A stretch of 64,000 bases of DNA, from NCBI GenBank assembly GCA_011033025.1, contig WFMF01000038.1, positions 248,001 through 312,000 of the forward strand, given 5' to 3'. A program made the translations under genes and the position numbers. The notes under the pieces were generated by a model. The model ran no database searches, was not told the DNA's origin, and saw only the letters and a program-made list of their open reading frames with translations. This document shows positions 12,444 to 25,194 of the stretch, piece by piece (the first letter of the stretch is position 1; every line of letters starts with the position of its first letter). Source of the stretch: Beroe forskalii (Eukaryota > Ctenophora > Nuda > Beroida > Beroidae).

Positions 12444-15400
12444 TATGTATGTATGAATTGCAAACCTTTTTAGATTTGTTTAGTCCGTTGATATCATTCT
12501 CAAGAGCGGTTCCTTGTTCGGTAAGTGATTTGTTGTTGCTTTCCTCTGTCGTCAGCCTTTCTTTCAAATCTTTGATTTCTTCATCTAGCTTTTCCTTTTC
12601 TTTGTTGAAGTCCCATTCCAGCTTCACCCGTGCTCTCTTTTCTTCTTCGTGAACGTTTTGAAGCACTGAAATGAGTGCCATGAATAATTATTGTTTTCTT
12701 TTATTGAAGCTTCAAACAGGTTTCACAACAATTTTACCATACAGATGAACCATTCGAACCTCAAGGAAACAATGTCAAAGGAATATCCATAGGTATCTAA
12801 GAACAACGAACGTACCACTAAACTCAGTATCCTTAGCATGAGCTAGAGTATTGCATCTTGCCACATCATCTCTAAGATGATGGATATCCCCGTACAGATC
12901 CTCAATGATCTTCTCGTTCCTCGCTAACTGCCTGGTTTTCTCCTCCAGGTCAGCCTCTACCACGCTCTTCTGTTCGGTGATGAGAGAGTTGGCACCCAGC
13001 CAGGTCTGTGCTTCTGCCTTGGTGTCTTCCAGAGCTCGAGCTGTCTGTTCGTACTGAGGGGATGGGTGGTGTCAGTGGAACCAATGGTGGTTGTTATAAC
13101 TGCCAAACTTGTCAAGACTTCGACCAAGAACCCAATATTGGTTGTTAATGATAGTTGCTATGGAATCCATTTAAAATGTGCGAATTGTGAATAGATGGCA
13201 GTGTCGATTTTCGGAATATGGACAGTGGACACAAGGTTGTCTGTCAGCTGTACTGAAGTTAAGAATTTAGGAAACTTAGCAGACATTTCTGCTTCAATGT
13301 ACTATAAACTAGGCATATCCAATATCACACCTTGAGTTGCAGTTTCTCATTTGAGTCTTTCTGTGATGCAATGCTTGCATCCAGTGTTTCAATGTGCTTC
13401 GTCAATCTGGTCACTTCATCGCCCTGAAAACCAATGTTAGAGCCAAATAAAAACTGAAATCATATATATAGATGGCATTTAATATAGTCACTATTTCCTT
13501 CCCTTATCTGAGCCCAAAACGTATGGAGGAGCGTGGAACTCCTCCGTTTTAACCATTGCAAGTAGGAGTAATAGCGCTACGACCGAGCTACTACTTATGT
13601 TGCTGTGGTGATTTCACCAGTAACTGGCCTACTGGTATTCAGCCAACTCCTACCCAAGTAATTGGCCTAACACTTAAATCGCTTCTGACCTGAGTGGCGC
13701 ACTCCGCTGAGACCTTCTCCAAATGGTGTTTTGTGGACTTGCTCTCCTCCTCCTGTTCCTTGATGGACTCCTTTAGGCTCTCCACCTGTTTCAGGGTGTC
13801 CTGTAGGTACATCGCCAGCTGCTCCCTGGGAGGAGGGAAAACATCTCGTCAGTAAGGTTCATAACATCATGAGGCCTCATCTTGTTCCATCCGAGGGCCC
13901 AAGAGCAGCGGAGCGCTCGTCATTGGTCAACAGCTCCTACAGTAATTGGGCACCGAATGGGCCCTCGCAGGCCCATCCCCCCATCTAGTAAGCTAGTAGT
14001 TTCCTACTTTTCACATGCATTTTATTTTCATGTAGACTAAAAAGTTAAAAAGAATTGGCCATCTTTTCGACATTTGCCCCATCTAATTTGCACCAATATT
14101 CATCTTGTCGACAATATTAAATCTAAATCACGTCAATTTACCTCTCATACTGGGCAGGTCGGAAGGTTGTTTCTCCGGTCATTTTGTTGAGGTAGAAGAA
14201 TCCGTATCGCTTGCTACTGAGTTTCAACCAGTCCCCCTAACGAAACTCAGAAATAGTGAGAAATGCAATGTGATAATCAGTTAAGAAATAGTGAGAAATG
14301 CAATGTGAAGTTCAGCATAATAAACAGTTTCAAGTTCACAAATAGTAACAGTTATAAGTAAGTCATGATATTGTGTTGAATCGGAATCAAATTAAATGGG
14401 AATTAATAAATCTAGATTCGGATTGGTCGCTTGAACTAATTGAAGGTGGTTATCTCAGCAAAATGGAGATTATTGGATTAAAACGGTTAGATTTACGGCT
14501 AGACCCGTAATTCGGGGATGTTTTTTGCGTTCAAACAGCAAAAAAAGAGTAATAAATCAGCGGTAGATTATAAATGCTAGAAAGGAAGTATCAGAAGGTA
14601 GTGTTTCAAAACACGAGACTCGAGATTCAGAATTTGCTCGGTTTTCAGTTCTAGAATCCCGAAAAATGGCACTTTGACACCAAAATTCAGGATTCCCGAA
14701 CTTCAAAATGCGGGAATCGCGGGCATGCGGTCCCAGCTGCGAAATGAACGGTAGTATCAGAAACATGTGCTTTCCTCAGCGGTGATATGAACAAGTGAGC
14801 ATCGAACCAATGAAATCAAATTATAGGAGTCATTAGGGGCGGTTCAGCAACACTTGTTACAGGTCATATTACTGTGTTACTATAAATAGAGCAGCAGCGG
14901 GTGCCTTCTTCATCAAAAAAGAGAAAAGATTATGATAGAAATCTCCTGGAATTCAGAGTTTTGTAGAGCATTAAACTTTAGCAGACATTAGAGAGAGTTT
15001 AAGAGAGTGTATGTGATGAATGTGGATTGTGGGCCTGCAAATGTGTGCTGATGTGAACAAGCAATCAATTAGCCTAGAACAACGTAGTTCATATCCTTGG
15101 AGAGTGTGTTCAGAATGTGGGCTTATTATAGTGGAGTAGCAGAGGCTTTTGAGTTTGTAGAGAGAAAGTGAGTGTTCAGAAGTTAAGAATGTGGGCTTAG
15201 AGTAGAGTTAGCGGAGTGACATAGACTAGAGGCTTCAGTGAGGCTTATTGACGTAAAGTTGAGTTTTTGGAGAGACAAGAGAGAAAGTGTGAGTTCAAAA
15301 GTCATGTGGGCTTCAGAAATAGGCTAAGTTAGTTTGTAGAGTTAGTAAGTTGACAGAGGGAGAATCAGCGAAGGGACTAGAGAAAAAGAGAAAGTGTGTT

Positions 15401-15913
15401 AGTAGAGTAAGTAGAGAGAGTTTTCGTGTGTGCTCCAGTGAGGCAGTAGCAGAGTGTACTTAACGGTCACGGTGGGACTATGTGCAAGCAGCAGAGTAAA
15501 AGGCTGCTGTCTCTCAGGACATACAAGCGATAAAAGTTGTTAACGATGCGAATAATAGAACTAAACAAACCACACACACTCATAAAACAAATAATCTGAT
15601 TAAACCAACCAATTATAGAGCAGAAAATCCCATTATCGTCAATGACAATGACTGCAACTATAATTCTATCACTGTTTTCTAAGCGGGCTGTTGTTAAGGA
15701 CAGTGCTATTATAACCCATGGTCACACTCTAATCAGATTTCGAGGTGCTATATTAAGAGCTCTACAGAGAGAGTGGTATAATAGCTGCTGTAACAAAGCT
15801 GTACTGTGATTACTCACCCCCTTAGGGTACTGCTGTCTGTACCACTTTAGGAGGAGACTCCGTCCTATAGGTACAAAGTCCTCGTAGTAAATCACTTCCT
15901 GCTCGTCAAGCGT
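11343..15913 (-). CDS. WW-like / coiled-coil protein, exons 1-9 of the CAP-Gly gene
   Basis: Exons (complement): 15818-15913, 14142-14236, 13690-13825, 13331-13423, 12816-13053, 12466-12665, 12026-12187, 11732-11857, 11343-11488. All junctions are phase-consistent and have GT/AG signals. The first visible exon (DEQEVIYYEDFVPIGRSLLL) is followed by a WW-like module, GDWLKLSSKRYGFFYLNKMT..., in which the second Trp is Phe. Then come about 350 residues of Glu/Lys-rich heptad coiled coil, for example EEKRARVKLEWDFNKEKEKL. Exon 9 ends in phase 2 and joins the exon at 10037 in frame, so the CAP-Gly exons belong to the same gene. The visible part codes for about 737 residues. No start methionine was found; upstream exons probably lie beyond 15913. 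A microtubule-linked cytoskeletal or ciliary role is inferred from domains only. Confidence 0.75.
12205..12452. repeat. (GTAT)n microsatellite filling an intron
   Basis: About 60 copies of GTAT/ATAC, with a few interruptions near 12384-12415. It occupies nearly the whole 278-base intron between exons 12466-12665 and 12026-12187 on the minus strand, starting about 14 bases after the donor and ending close to the acceptor. It reads open in all frames; these are artefacts. Confidence 0.95.
14237..15817. other. Intron with G/A-rich simple sequence
   Basis: Intron between the first two visible exons of the coiled-coil gene. From about 14990 to 15480 the plus strand is purine-rich, with repeated GAGAGT/GTAGAGT/GCAGAG runs. 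No exon or element is recognised. Confidence 0.5.
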
Positions 15914-16680
15914 CTTGCGGAGGAAGTGAGAAGGTGAAAAACAGACGAGGAGAGGGACGGAATCAGATTACCTGTGCGACACATTTTAAAATATTTGTTG
16001 CCAAGGCAAACCGGAGGATAACATTGATTTTATGCAGTCTTCAAATGAAGCGTTGTCAGGGAAACCAAAGCCTGCAGTGGTAATTCATTGTGTTATCATA
16101 AGACCGTATTTCTATATTTTAGAAGAGTACAGGGAAATATATTAGCAGCTATGGCTGGGTTAAATGGTTATAATTTGATGATTAAAGTGTTGATATTTGA
16201 CTGATGCATCAGAGTTACTAAAGGGTGAACAAAACGATGTTAGAGAGATTCTAATAATAAAAAAAGCTAGAAATCCACCAGCTGCCAAATTTCCAAATGA
16301 ACAAGAATTTCACAGAAAATGAAAATTTTCAACTTTCAATTGACCTGAAGATCCTTCCTAGTCAATACCGGCCATATCAAAATAGAGTGAAGGCGTCTTA
16401 CTGAGTAAATTACTCAGTTATTAGTTTATTACTTACTTACTTAGTAGCACTCAGTATCTCTTCCTCAAGTTCGGAAGTTGTTATCAAAAAAACATACTCC
16501 CTATTTTTAGGGCATTAGAGAGATGTTCATATCTTCGTCTATCTAATTCTATTTTCGTCTCGTAATTTGAGTCTAGAGCTCCGGGGTGTTTATGACGACA
16601 AAACACACCTTGTCAGCATGATTGCCGGTTCCAGACTTACCATGTGATAGACTGAACTTCCGTTACAATGAACACAATCA
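15914..16680. other. Unassigned stretch upstream of the coiled-coil gene exons
   Basis: The missing 5' end of the coiled-coil gene could begin here or beyond, but no exon with start codon, acceptor and matching phase was found. The sequence is AT-rich with no clear repeat. Confidence 0.4.
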
Positions 16681-17228
16681 GGCGCCGATACTGTTTCTTC
16701 GTCCCCGGCGATGTCCTAAGTATCCTTCTAGCAATCTGTGTTCTTCCACCTTTTTTCGGCGCCTATAGGCGCCTATAGGCGCCGATGAATTAAAACAGTC
16801 CTAAATTGGCGTGCGCTTTCGTCATGTTAGGGTTTGGGGTTAGGGTTAGGGTTAGGGTTTGGGTTAGGGTTTGGGTTAGGGTTTGGGTTAGGGTTTGGGT
16901 TAGGGTTTGGGTTAGGGTTAGGGTTTGGGTTAGGGTTTGGGTTAGGGTTTGGGTTAGGGTTTGGGTTAGGGTTTGGGTTTGGGTTAGGGTTAGGGTCAGG
17001 GTTCCCAAACCTAAACCCAAACCCTAACCCAAACCCTAACCCAAACCCTAACCCAAACCCTAACCCTAACCCCAAACCCTAACATGACGAAAGCGCACGC
17101 CAATTTAGGACTGTTTTAATTCATCGGCGCCTATAGGCGCCTATAGGCGCCGAAAAAAGGTGGAAGAACACAGATTGCTAGAAAGATACTTAGGACATCG
17201 CCGGGGACGAAGAAACAGTATCGGCGCC
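16681..17228. repeat. Fold-back with head-to-head telomere-like repeats
   Basis: Inverted arms of about 145 bases at each end: 16681 pairs with 17228, and the shared sequence includes GTCCCCGGCGATGTCCTAAG and a CATGACGAAAGCGCACGCC segment. Inside, TTAGGG/TTTGGG repeats run from about 16825 to 17000 and CCCTAA/CCCAAA repeats from about 17004 to 17085, so G-rich strands point toward each other. The left tract is about twice as long as the right. Open frames here are low-complexity artefacts. Confidence 0.9.
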
Positions 17229-17510
17229 TATAGGCGCCTATAGGCGGTTGAAAACTAAGGCGCCGATAAGCGGTCGAAAAGCGCCGACGGCGCCGATAGG
17301 CGGTGCATAGGCGCTTATCGGCGCTTATCGGCGCTTATAGGCGCCGATGACCGCCGAAAAATTGGAAAATGTCAATTATAGGCGCCTATAGGCGCCTAAA
17401 AGCGGTACCGCCTATAGGCGCCGAATCGGCGCCGAAAAACACTTATAGGCGCCTATAGGCGCCTATAGGCGCCGATTCGGCGCTGATCGGCGCCGAATCG
17501 GCGGTTCGCA
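17229..17510. repeat. GGCGCC-rich palindromic satellite
   Basis: Dense repeats of CTATAGGCGCC, CGGCGCC and GCGCTTATCG, many self-complementary. The same motif caps both arms of the fold-back at 16681-17228, so this is probably the flank or body of the same element. Confidence 0.8.
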
Positions 17511-17927
17511 CTAGTGGGAATGTGCCCAAGTGAAGATAACTGATGCACTTTACACTTTCATCGCTGTATCGATAGCTGCAGACTCTAAGATATAGGCCCG
17601 CTATCAGTCATAAACCTTATAGCATTGCTTCATAAAAGTCATTTTTACCATCGTCCATCCTAACTTCTTAAGTCACATCCTTGCTTCCTGGCATGAAACT
17701 CACCCATGAAACTCACCCTTGATACCAACGTCATGATCTTAGCCTTATCAAGTGAGTCTCAGAACATATCATTTGATAGAAAGTGATGCAACTGCAATTG
17801 CTAATGAACCAGGGAGTGGACAGAGGCGTGGACTATAGTCAGCTAAATAGCTAAATTGGGGAGTTGAAGAGAAATGAGAATAAGAGTGGTCGCGCTGCGA
17901 GGAAGTGGTTTGTTAATACTTTGAGCC

Positions 17928-17982
17928 CAAATTTCCTCGGATTTCCAGAAAGAAGTTCTTTCTGGAAATCCGAGGAAATTTG
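17928..17982. repeat. Perfect 27+1+27-base hairpin
   Basis: Two arms of 27 bases are exact reverse complements around the single base 17955; the left arm begins CAAATTTCCTCGG. Pairing stops at the first flanking base. The same geometry occurs at 52221-52275 with unrelated sequence. Confidence 0.95.
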
Positions 17983-18188
17983 CGCTACTAGAGGTACAAG
18001 AGGTAGGTTTAAACTCTTAAACTGTTAACTGCTTTTGGCTTCTCCTTCCAACCTAAAACCAAAAAAGAAAAGGTTCCCGCAAAAAGCGCGGGACATTAAC
18101 GTGAATATATTTTGCGGTCATTGTTATTTTGTGAATGTTTCGCGCGTTCCACAGCCGTATACTGAAAAGTGGACATATGATCTTTCCC

Positions 18189-19083
18189 CGATTTTGGAAC
18201 AAAAGTGTCAGGATTGCAAGCATATTACCTGAGGCCAGATTCAGGCCCGGGTTGACTTAATGATGATAGAAATAGAAATAGTACAATACAGTCAGATTAC
18301 AGAAATAATGTAATGTCAGACCGAAAACCTTCTACTGAAAAAATCCCGGAAATGATTCAAAAGATAAAACTGATTAAGATGTGTATGCAAAACAAGAGGT
18401 CCTAAATGTAGAAGCCAAGAAAATCTGAAATTGAAAAGTTAAAAAGGATGGAAACCCAAATTAAATGAGGTTATGGAACTGAGATACACGAAGACTTTAA
18501 TAAAAATTAAGAATAAAGTTTCTTAGCCCTAACCAATGCAGAAAAGTGTGTAAAATTTAAATAGATAAAAAAAAAAATCACAGATAGATATGTCTTAGAG
18601 GCATTGAATCGATAGTTTTGATAGGTTGTTAAGGGTCAAGTTGCCATTATGGTGCCGCCACTTAGCCGCCTATTTTCCTACACGTTTATGCCAGTATTTT
18701 GGGCGTTTCTGACGGTCCCAAGGAGGTCATAGGTACTCAAATTGTCGCAAGATATGTTCTAGAAAGTGTATTTAATGATACAACGTCTGTACGTCGCGTG
18801 GTAATTGCCTCACAAAGTGGAACAAAGTGTATTTGAAAAATGGAACAAAACTGTCAGGATTGTAAGCATATACGCGAAAAGTGTCAGGATTGTAAGCATA
18901 TATGTGGCGGCACCATGGTGGCAACCTGACCCTAACAGCCTATCAAAACTATCGATTCAATGCCCCTAAGACAAATTTGTATCATCACAAAGTCAATCTA
19001 GGCCTAACTCTGGCCTCAGGTAATATGCTTACAATCCTGACACTTTTGTTCCGATTTTGTTCCATTTTTGTTCCAAAATCGGC
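18189..19083. mobile_element. Nested inverted-repeat element
   Basis: The outer arms at about 18189-18248 and 18998-19083 are reverse complements (GTGTCAGGATTG(C/T)AAGCATAT...CTGAGGCC). The inner arms at 18597-18661 and 18903-18968 are also reverse complements (GCATTGAATCGATAGTTTTG...). A direct duplication of GTGTCAGGATTGTAAGCATA lies at about 18857-18900. No coding capacity is seen; this is likely a non-autonomous fold-back element. Target duplication was not identified. Confidence 0.7.
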
Positions 19084-19969
19084 GAAAGACTGACTCAAAG
19101 TGGACAATTTGAGACAAGGCGCAATGCGCGCACCTTGTCAATCATCTTCTAGCTCCTGCCTCCTTTAGCCAGGCAAAGTTCAGTTCACTACCCTCAGGCA
19201 GTTACACCGGCACCCCAATCTAAATCTTGGCTGCATAATCACATTCATCGCAATAGCAAGGCAGAGGGCAGTGATATTGGGAAAGAACATTTGCTCATTT
19301 GCTCCCACCACATTTGATCTCGCAATATTTCAATTCCGAGCAAATGTTGGGCCTGTGTTAGGGTAAGGGTCCGGACATGAGATGAAGCATCTTGAGATGA
19401 AAGCATTAAAGTAGTTCCAAGGTGGCACAGCTTGAGCCTACGAAGTACGACAACGTCTTGAGGGTGCAGTTAAAGAGAGAAAGAGGAGGACCTTTTAGCA
19501 TGTCAGAGATATGTCTATATTTAACTATTTAACTATAAAAGAAGTGTGATATTCTGCAGCAATGAAAGGAAGCTTTCCCCCGTCATGTCCATCATTTAGT
19601 GCAGGCAAAAAGAAATAAAAACAAAAGAAGCAACATATGACACGGCTCCCCAAGAATCATAATATCCACCGCTTTGAACACCTTATGGTACCGCATGACA
19701 CCTTTCATAGTCCGAGGAAGAAAACGCCCGTGTCCTGACGAAGAAAAAAGTGTTCTAACTTTCTCAAAGTCATATATATTCTTGCTGACGAATATTCTCG
19801 GAGCTTTTTCTCCTGATTTGCTTTGTAGTACAGGTGCGAGCTGAGGAGGACATGCGTATTTCGCACTCCCATTCGAAAGAAGGCACTTAGCCGCATATTT
19901 AAGGAGTGGTCGCTCAAAGCCCTCACAATTCCGCAGCTGAAGATTCCTGCAAAGCATCCCCCACTCAAG
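19084..19969. other. Upstream region of the LDLRA-type gene
   Basis: No exon is recognised. The minus-strand open frames at 19592-20049 overlap the signal-peptide exon of the plus-strand gene and show no domain. A promoter is expected here but no specific element can be assigned. Confidence 0.4.
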
Positions 19970-22563
19970 ATGAGGAGAAGACTATCCTTAGGAAGGTGTG
20001 ATATGATGCTCGTCCTTCTGTGTGCTCTGCAATTCCAAAGCTCCTTCACGATAGACGGTAAGCAACATCCACTTATATCATAAGATATCGTATAAGATAA
20101 TCATAACTTCATAAGATGATCCGATATTATATCCAATTTGAGGTAGATGGCAGGCCTATGATAACAGCCAAACATGTCAAAAATTTTCTTGAAATATTTG
20201 AATTTTCAAATTAAGAAATTATTCGCGACCCTTCCTTTTTACCGCATCAAAATATTTCAATCTAAACAGCATGATGGGAGGACTTGTCAGGAAATGGCTC
20301 GCTACCGTGCAATAATTTAGCAATGAAAACAGTTCTTATTTTCCGCCAAATAGTGCGACTCAAAAACCTGAAAAATGTGTCAACACAAGGACACACCGAC
20401 ATGAATTCCATACCCACACAGAACCACTATTTCAAACCACTGTTTCAAAAACTGGACTATTTCGAAAACCCCACTATTTCAAAAACCCCAACAGAAACTC
20501 AGGATAATAGCAGAAAACTCAGGATATTAGCAGAAAACTCGGGATATTAGCAGAAAACTCGGGATATTAGCAGAAAACTCGGGATATGAGCAGAAAACTC
20601 AGGATATTAGCAGAAAACTCAGGATATTAGCAGAAAACTCAGGATATTAGCAGAAAACTCAGGATATTAGCAGAAAATTCAGGATATTAGCAGAAAACTC
20701 AGGATATTAGCAGAAAACTCAGGATATTAGCAGAAAACTCAGGATATTAGCAGAAAACTCAGGATATCAGCAGAAAACTCAATTTATTAGCAGAAAACTC
20801 AGGATATTAGCAGAAAACTCAGGATATTAGCAGAAAACTCAGGATATTAGCAGAAAACTCAGGATATTAGCAGAAAACTCAGGATATTAGCAGGAAAAAA
20901 AACGCAGAAAAAACGCAAGTGACCGGTCATCCACTTCTGTAAAGACAGTACCAGTAATGACCCCTGACCTGACTCGTCATTACAAGTTAAGGTTGGCCCG
21001 AGTCCGGGCCATGAGTCATTTGCTGGTAGCGTGGAATACTTTCTGTCCTATTAAAAATCACCAGATCTGGGATGGGGGGCCTTCTGGCCACATCCACGCT
21101 GCTCCGCGGGAGACAGAACCTCTGTTGGAAAAAGCTTATCTGCAGGGTCCTGTCTTCTTGCGGGCGGATTGGGCATCTAAGTTCTGACAGTGATTTTGGG
21201 ACACTGAGGTTACAAAACGAAAAAACCCACCATTTCAAAAACCGCACTATTTCAAAAACCGCACTACTTCACTATTTCAGAACCGCACTATTTCAAAAAC
21301 ACGCTTATTCACTATTAGATAGTGAGATAGTGTGGTTCACAGCCACTCTATTTCAGAAAGCGTATTCTCCTGCCAGATAAAGGAGTATGGAGGGTATCTG
21401 AAGAATGTATGCGAACATGAGAAGGGTTACACATTCTTCAAGTGTATTAATGGCAACCAATACTACGACCTTGAACATTCCCTGATATGCCCTAGAGATC
21501 CTTACTTCTACCAGGCATGCGGCACAACCTCTGTGGGCATAGAAAAAGCATCCTGGGATGGCGAAAATGCGCTCTGTAGCGAGTTTTTCTGTATGGAGCC
21601 GGACGCATTCCACAACGATCTGATCGTGTATGCGTCTGAGCTGCAGACAATCCGTGTAACAACAGTGAGAGACTGCCGGAACACTCTGATAGATGAAATG
21701 CAGTGCAACCACGGATGAGTATGAGTTCTACCTTCAGGGCCGTCATCCTGAAAAGTTTCATATGTGACGATGAGTGCAATAGTTATAACTGCGAAGACGA
21801 AGCCATCTGTAATGGCTTTTGTACGGTTTCTATTGCGAGCCTTCGGTAGAACGTTTGGATTCGACTGATCTAGCTTATGCATCCTAATGAATATTGTGAC
21901 CGTACTTTGGACTGCAAAAACGGAGAAGATGAGTCGCCTGCCTGTTATGACATTCTAGAAAACTTGAAGAACGATTTTCAGTTCTGCATAAATCTTAATG
22001 GGCGTATGTTTGGGAACACGTTCAGTCTCCCTGACGGCATGAGATGTTCAATAAGTCATACCCAACGGGGCCGCATCTGTGAAAACTTCATGTACCAAAC
22101 GAACTGTAGTGACATTAACAGAGTGGGCTTTCTTTGTCTGGTGAACAGCTACAATTCCACGGTCTCTAAGTACATGGAATGTCAGAACCACAAGTCTCTG
22201 TGTGATGATGGCTTAGAGAATTGGTGCGAGGTCCTATCCCCCATCTGTTTTGTCCACAAGCATAAAATATGTGACCAACAGCCTGACTGTCCTGACAGTG
22301 ATGATGAAAACAACGTAATTTGCTCTTCAATGACAGTTAAAACCTGCATAAGAAGAGGCAGGCCGGGCTTGGAGTTGCCGATTCCATTAATTTGGCTGAC
22401 AGATGGCTTTGTGGATTGCATGGAGGGGGAGGACGAAGACAGGAGCCATTGGCCAACTTGTGGGGCTGGAGCCACACAGAGGTATGTGCCAGAGTACCAA
22501 GCAGACTTCTGTCAGGATGTTTTCCTGTGTCAGGGAGGAAAGTCTGGCTACGTGGAGTTTGAG
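19970..22563 (+). CDS. Secreted LDL-receptor class A-type protein, frameshifted in exon 2
   Basis: Exon 1 (19970-20057) starts MRRRLSLGRCDMMLVLLCAL, a signal peptide, and ends in phase 1. Exon 2 starts at 21357 after CTATTTCAG and matches that phase. It encodes Cys-rich sequence, then a likely LDLRA-like CDDECNSYNCEDEA and, after a short linker, CDRTLDCKNGEDESPAC, and later CDQQPDCPDSDDE and DCMEGEDED; these acidic C..C..DE motifs bind calcium in LDLRA modules. Between about 21716 and 21880 the conserved protein runs successively through different frames, with in-frame TGA and TAG codons, so it is either a young pseudogene or locally mis-sequenced; long open frames on both sides argue against old decay. 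Exon 2 ends at 22563, where the donor is the first unit of (GTAA)n. Downstream exons are not identified. It is probably an extracellular or receptor protein. Confidence 0.65.
20505..20892. repeat. 20-bp minisatellite in intron 1 of the LDLRA gene
   Basis: About 19 copies of CAGAAAACTCAGGATATTAG with few variants (CGGGATATTAG, CAATTTATTAG). The flanks carry a second repeat, CACTATTTCAAAAACC (20424-20480), which returns at 21224-21356. Confidence 0.95.
21224..21360. repeat. CACTATTTCAAAAACC array ending on an acceptor
   Basis: About seven degenerate units of CGCACTATTTCA(A/G)AAACC. The final unit, CACTCTATTTCAG, is the splice acceptor of LDLRA exon 2 (AG at 21355-21356). Related units lie at 20424-20480 in the same intron. 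Confidence 0.75.
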
Positions 22564-24253
<1,690 letters not shown>

Positions 24254-24392
24254 GATATCGCCAAAACAAAAAGAATTGATCATCCAGTCCGGCTGAGGAA
24301 GGTCCAAAGTATCAAAAACTGCTATTCTGGTGATATTTTTGACCGTTCTCAGCCGCCCTGGATGATCAATTCTTTTTGTGTTATAGCGATAT
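24254..24392. repeat. Short inverted repeat, possible MITE
   Basis: 24254-24287 and 24358-24392 are reverse complements (AAAAAGAATTGATCATCCAG). Direct copies of AGCCGAGGTTTTGCTCCT (24210) and AGCCGAGGTTTGGCTCCT (24432) lie outside. No coding function; the open frame on the minus strand is fortuitous. Confidence 0.55.
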
Positions 24393-24679
24393 AAGTAGAC
24401 ACAAAAATTTTCAATCAAGTGCCATTTCATTAGCCGAGGTTTGGCTCCTTTTTTATATTTTGCTACTCCACATACCTATTCAAATTATACGCTGCCACAC
24501 AGACGGAATCATGCCGGCACTCCTTTCAGCACTCCTTTCAGCACCTCGGACAATGAAGTACCTTGTCACATTCGTCTTTGTAACCCACTTAAGCACTTAC
24601 TGGCATATGATGTATGAATAACGCTCAAATATATGTCATTTTGAATAAATGTTGGAGGAGATCTACTTTTAGAAAATTT

Positions 24680-24744
24680 GGCCAGGTGGTTAAGGGATCG
24701 AACTTTCAACTGAGAGGTTGGTGGTTCGATTCCCAGCCCTGCCC
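24680..24744 (+). other. tRNA-like sequence with Pol III A and B boxes
   Basis: It has an A box TGGTTAAGGG (24687-24696) and an exact B box GGTTCGATTCC (24723-24733). An acceptor-like stem, GGCCAGG with CCTGCCC, has one mismatch. The body is only 65 bases and the T stem does not pair properly, so this is a tRNA pseudogene or a tRNA-derived SINE head rather than a working tRNA gene. Confidence 0.5.
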
Positions 24745-25194
24745 ATTACATTAAGGGCGAGAATTCTCAACTATGCAGCCATTACTTATATCAAAATCAT
24801 TGCTTATTGGGTGGTTTCTGAAGCAAGCTGCTTCAAGAATAGTTTTGATCCTATTAACTTATTGATGTATACATTGATGTATGCATTAAAATTATCAATA
24901 TCATGGATCGGATGATTTATAGGATTCATAAGATTAATAGGATAGTAAAATTTAAAGAACAGAAAGATAAATACGACAAAATAGAAGAATTTTGAATCAG
25001 ATGCTGCTGAATAAATTCCATTTGTCTCTTTCCAACATATTATAGAGCATTCATAATCCGGAACCGCGTTTATCTCACCCTGTATAATTTAAATTCAAAT
25101 GGGCAGTATTGGGCTAAGTTCGGAAGTAAAGATATGAGGTTTATCTTTATTAAGCTTCAGTTCGAGATCATTGTCTTATCAGTCCAATGTCCAC

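Noticed and set aside
12206-12652. Long open frames of MYVC/YIHT repeats on both strands
   Set aside because: They are translations of the (GTAT)n microsatellite; only the flanking coiled-coil segments are exons.
16790-17082. Open frames rich in GLGF/PNPN/RVWV
   Set aside because: Direct products of the telomere-like hexamer arrays in all frames; no gene structure.
18035-18232. 65-codon frame with two CxxC pairs as a small zinc-binding protein
   Set aside because: It overlaps the left arm of an inverted-repeat element and its second CxxC falls inside the repeat; likely chance.
24680-24744. A functional tRNA gene
   Set aside because: The body is about 8 bases short and the T stem fails to pair, despite good A and B boxes.
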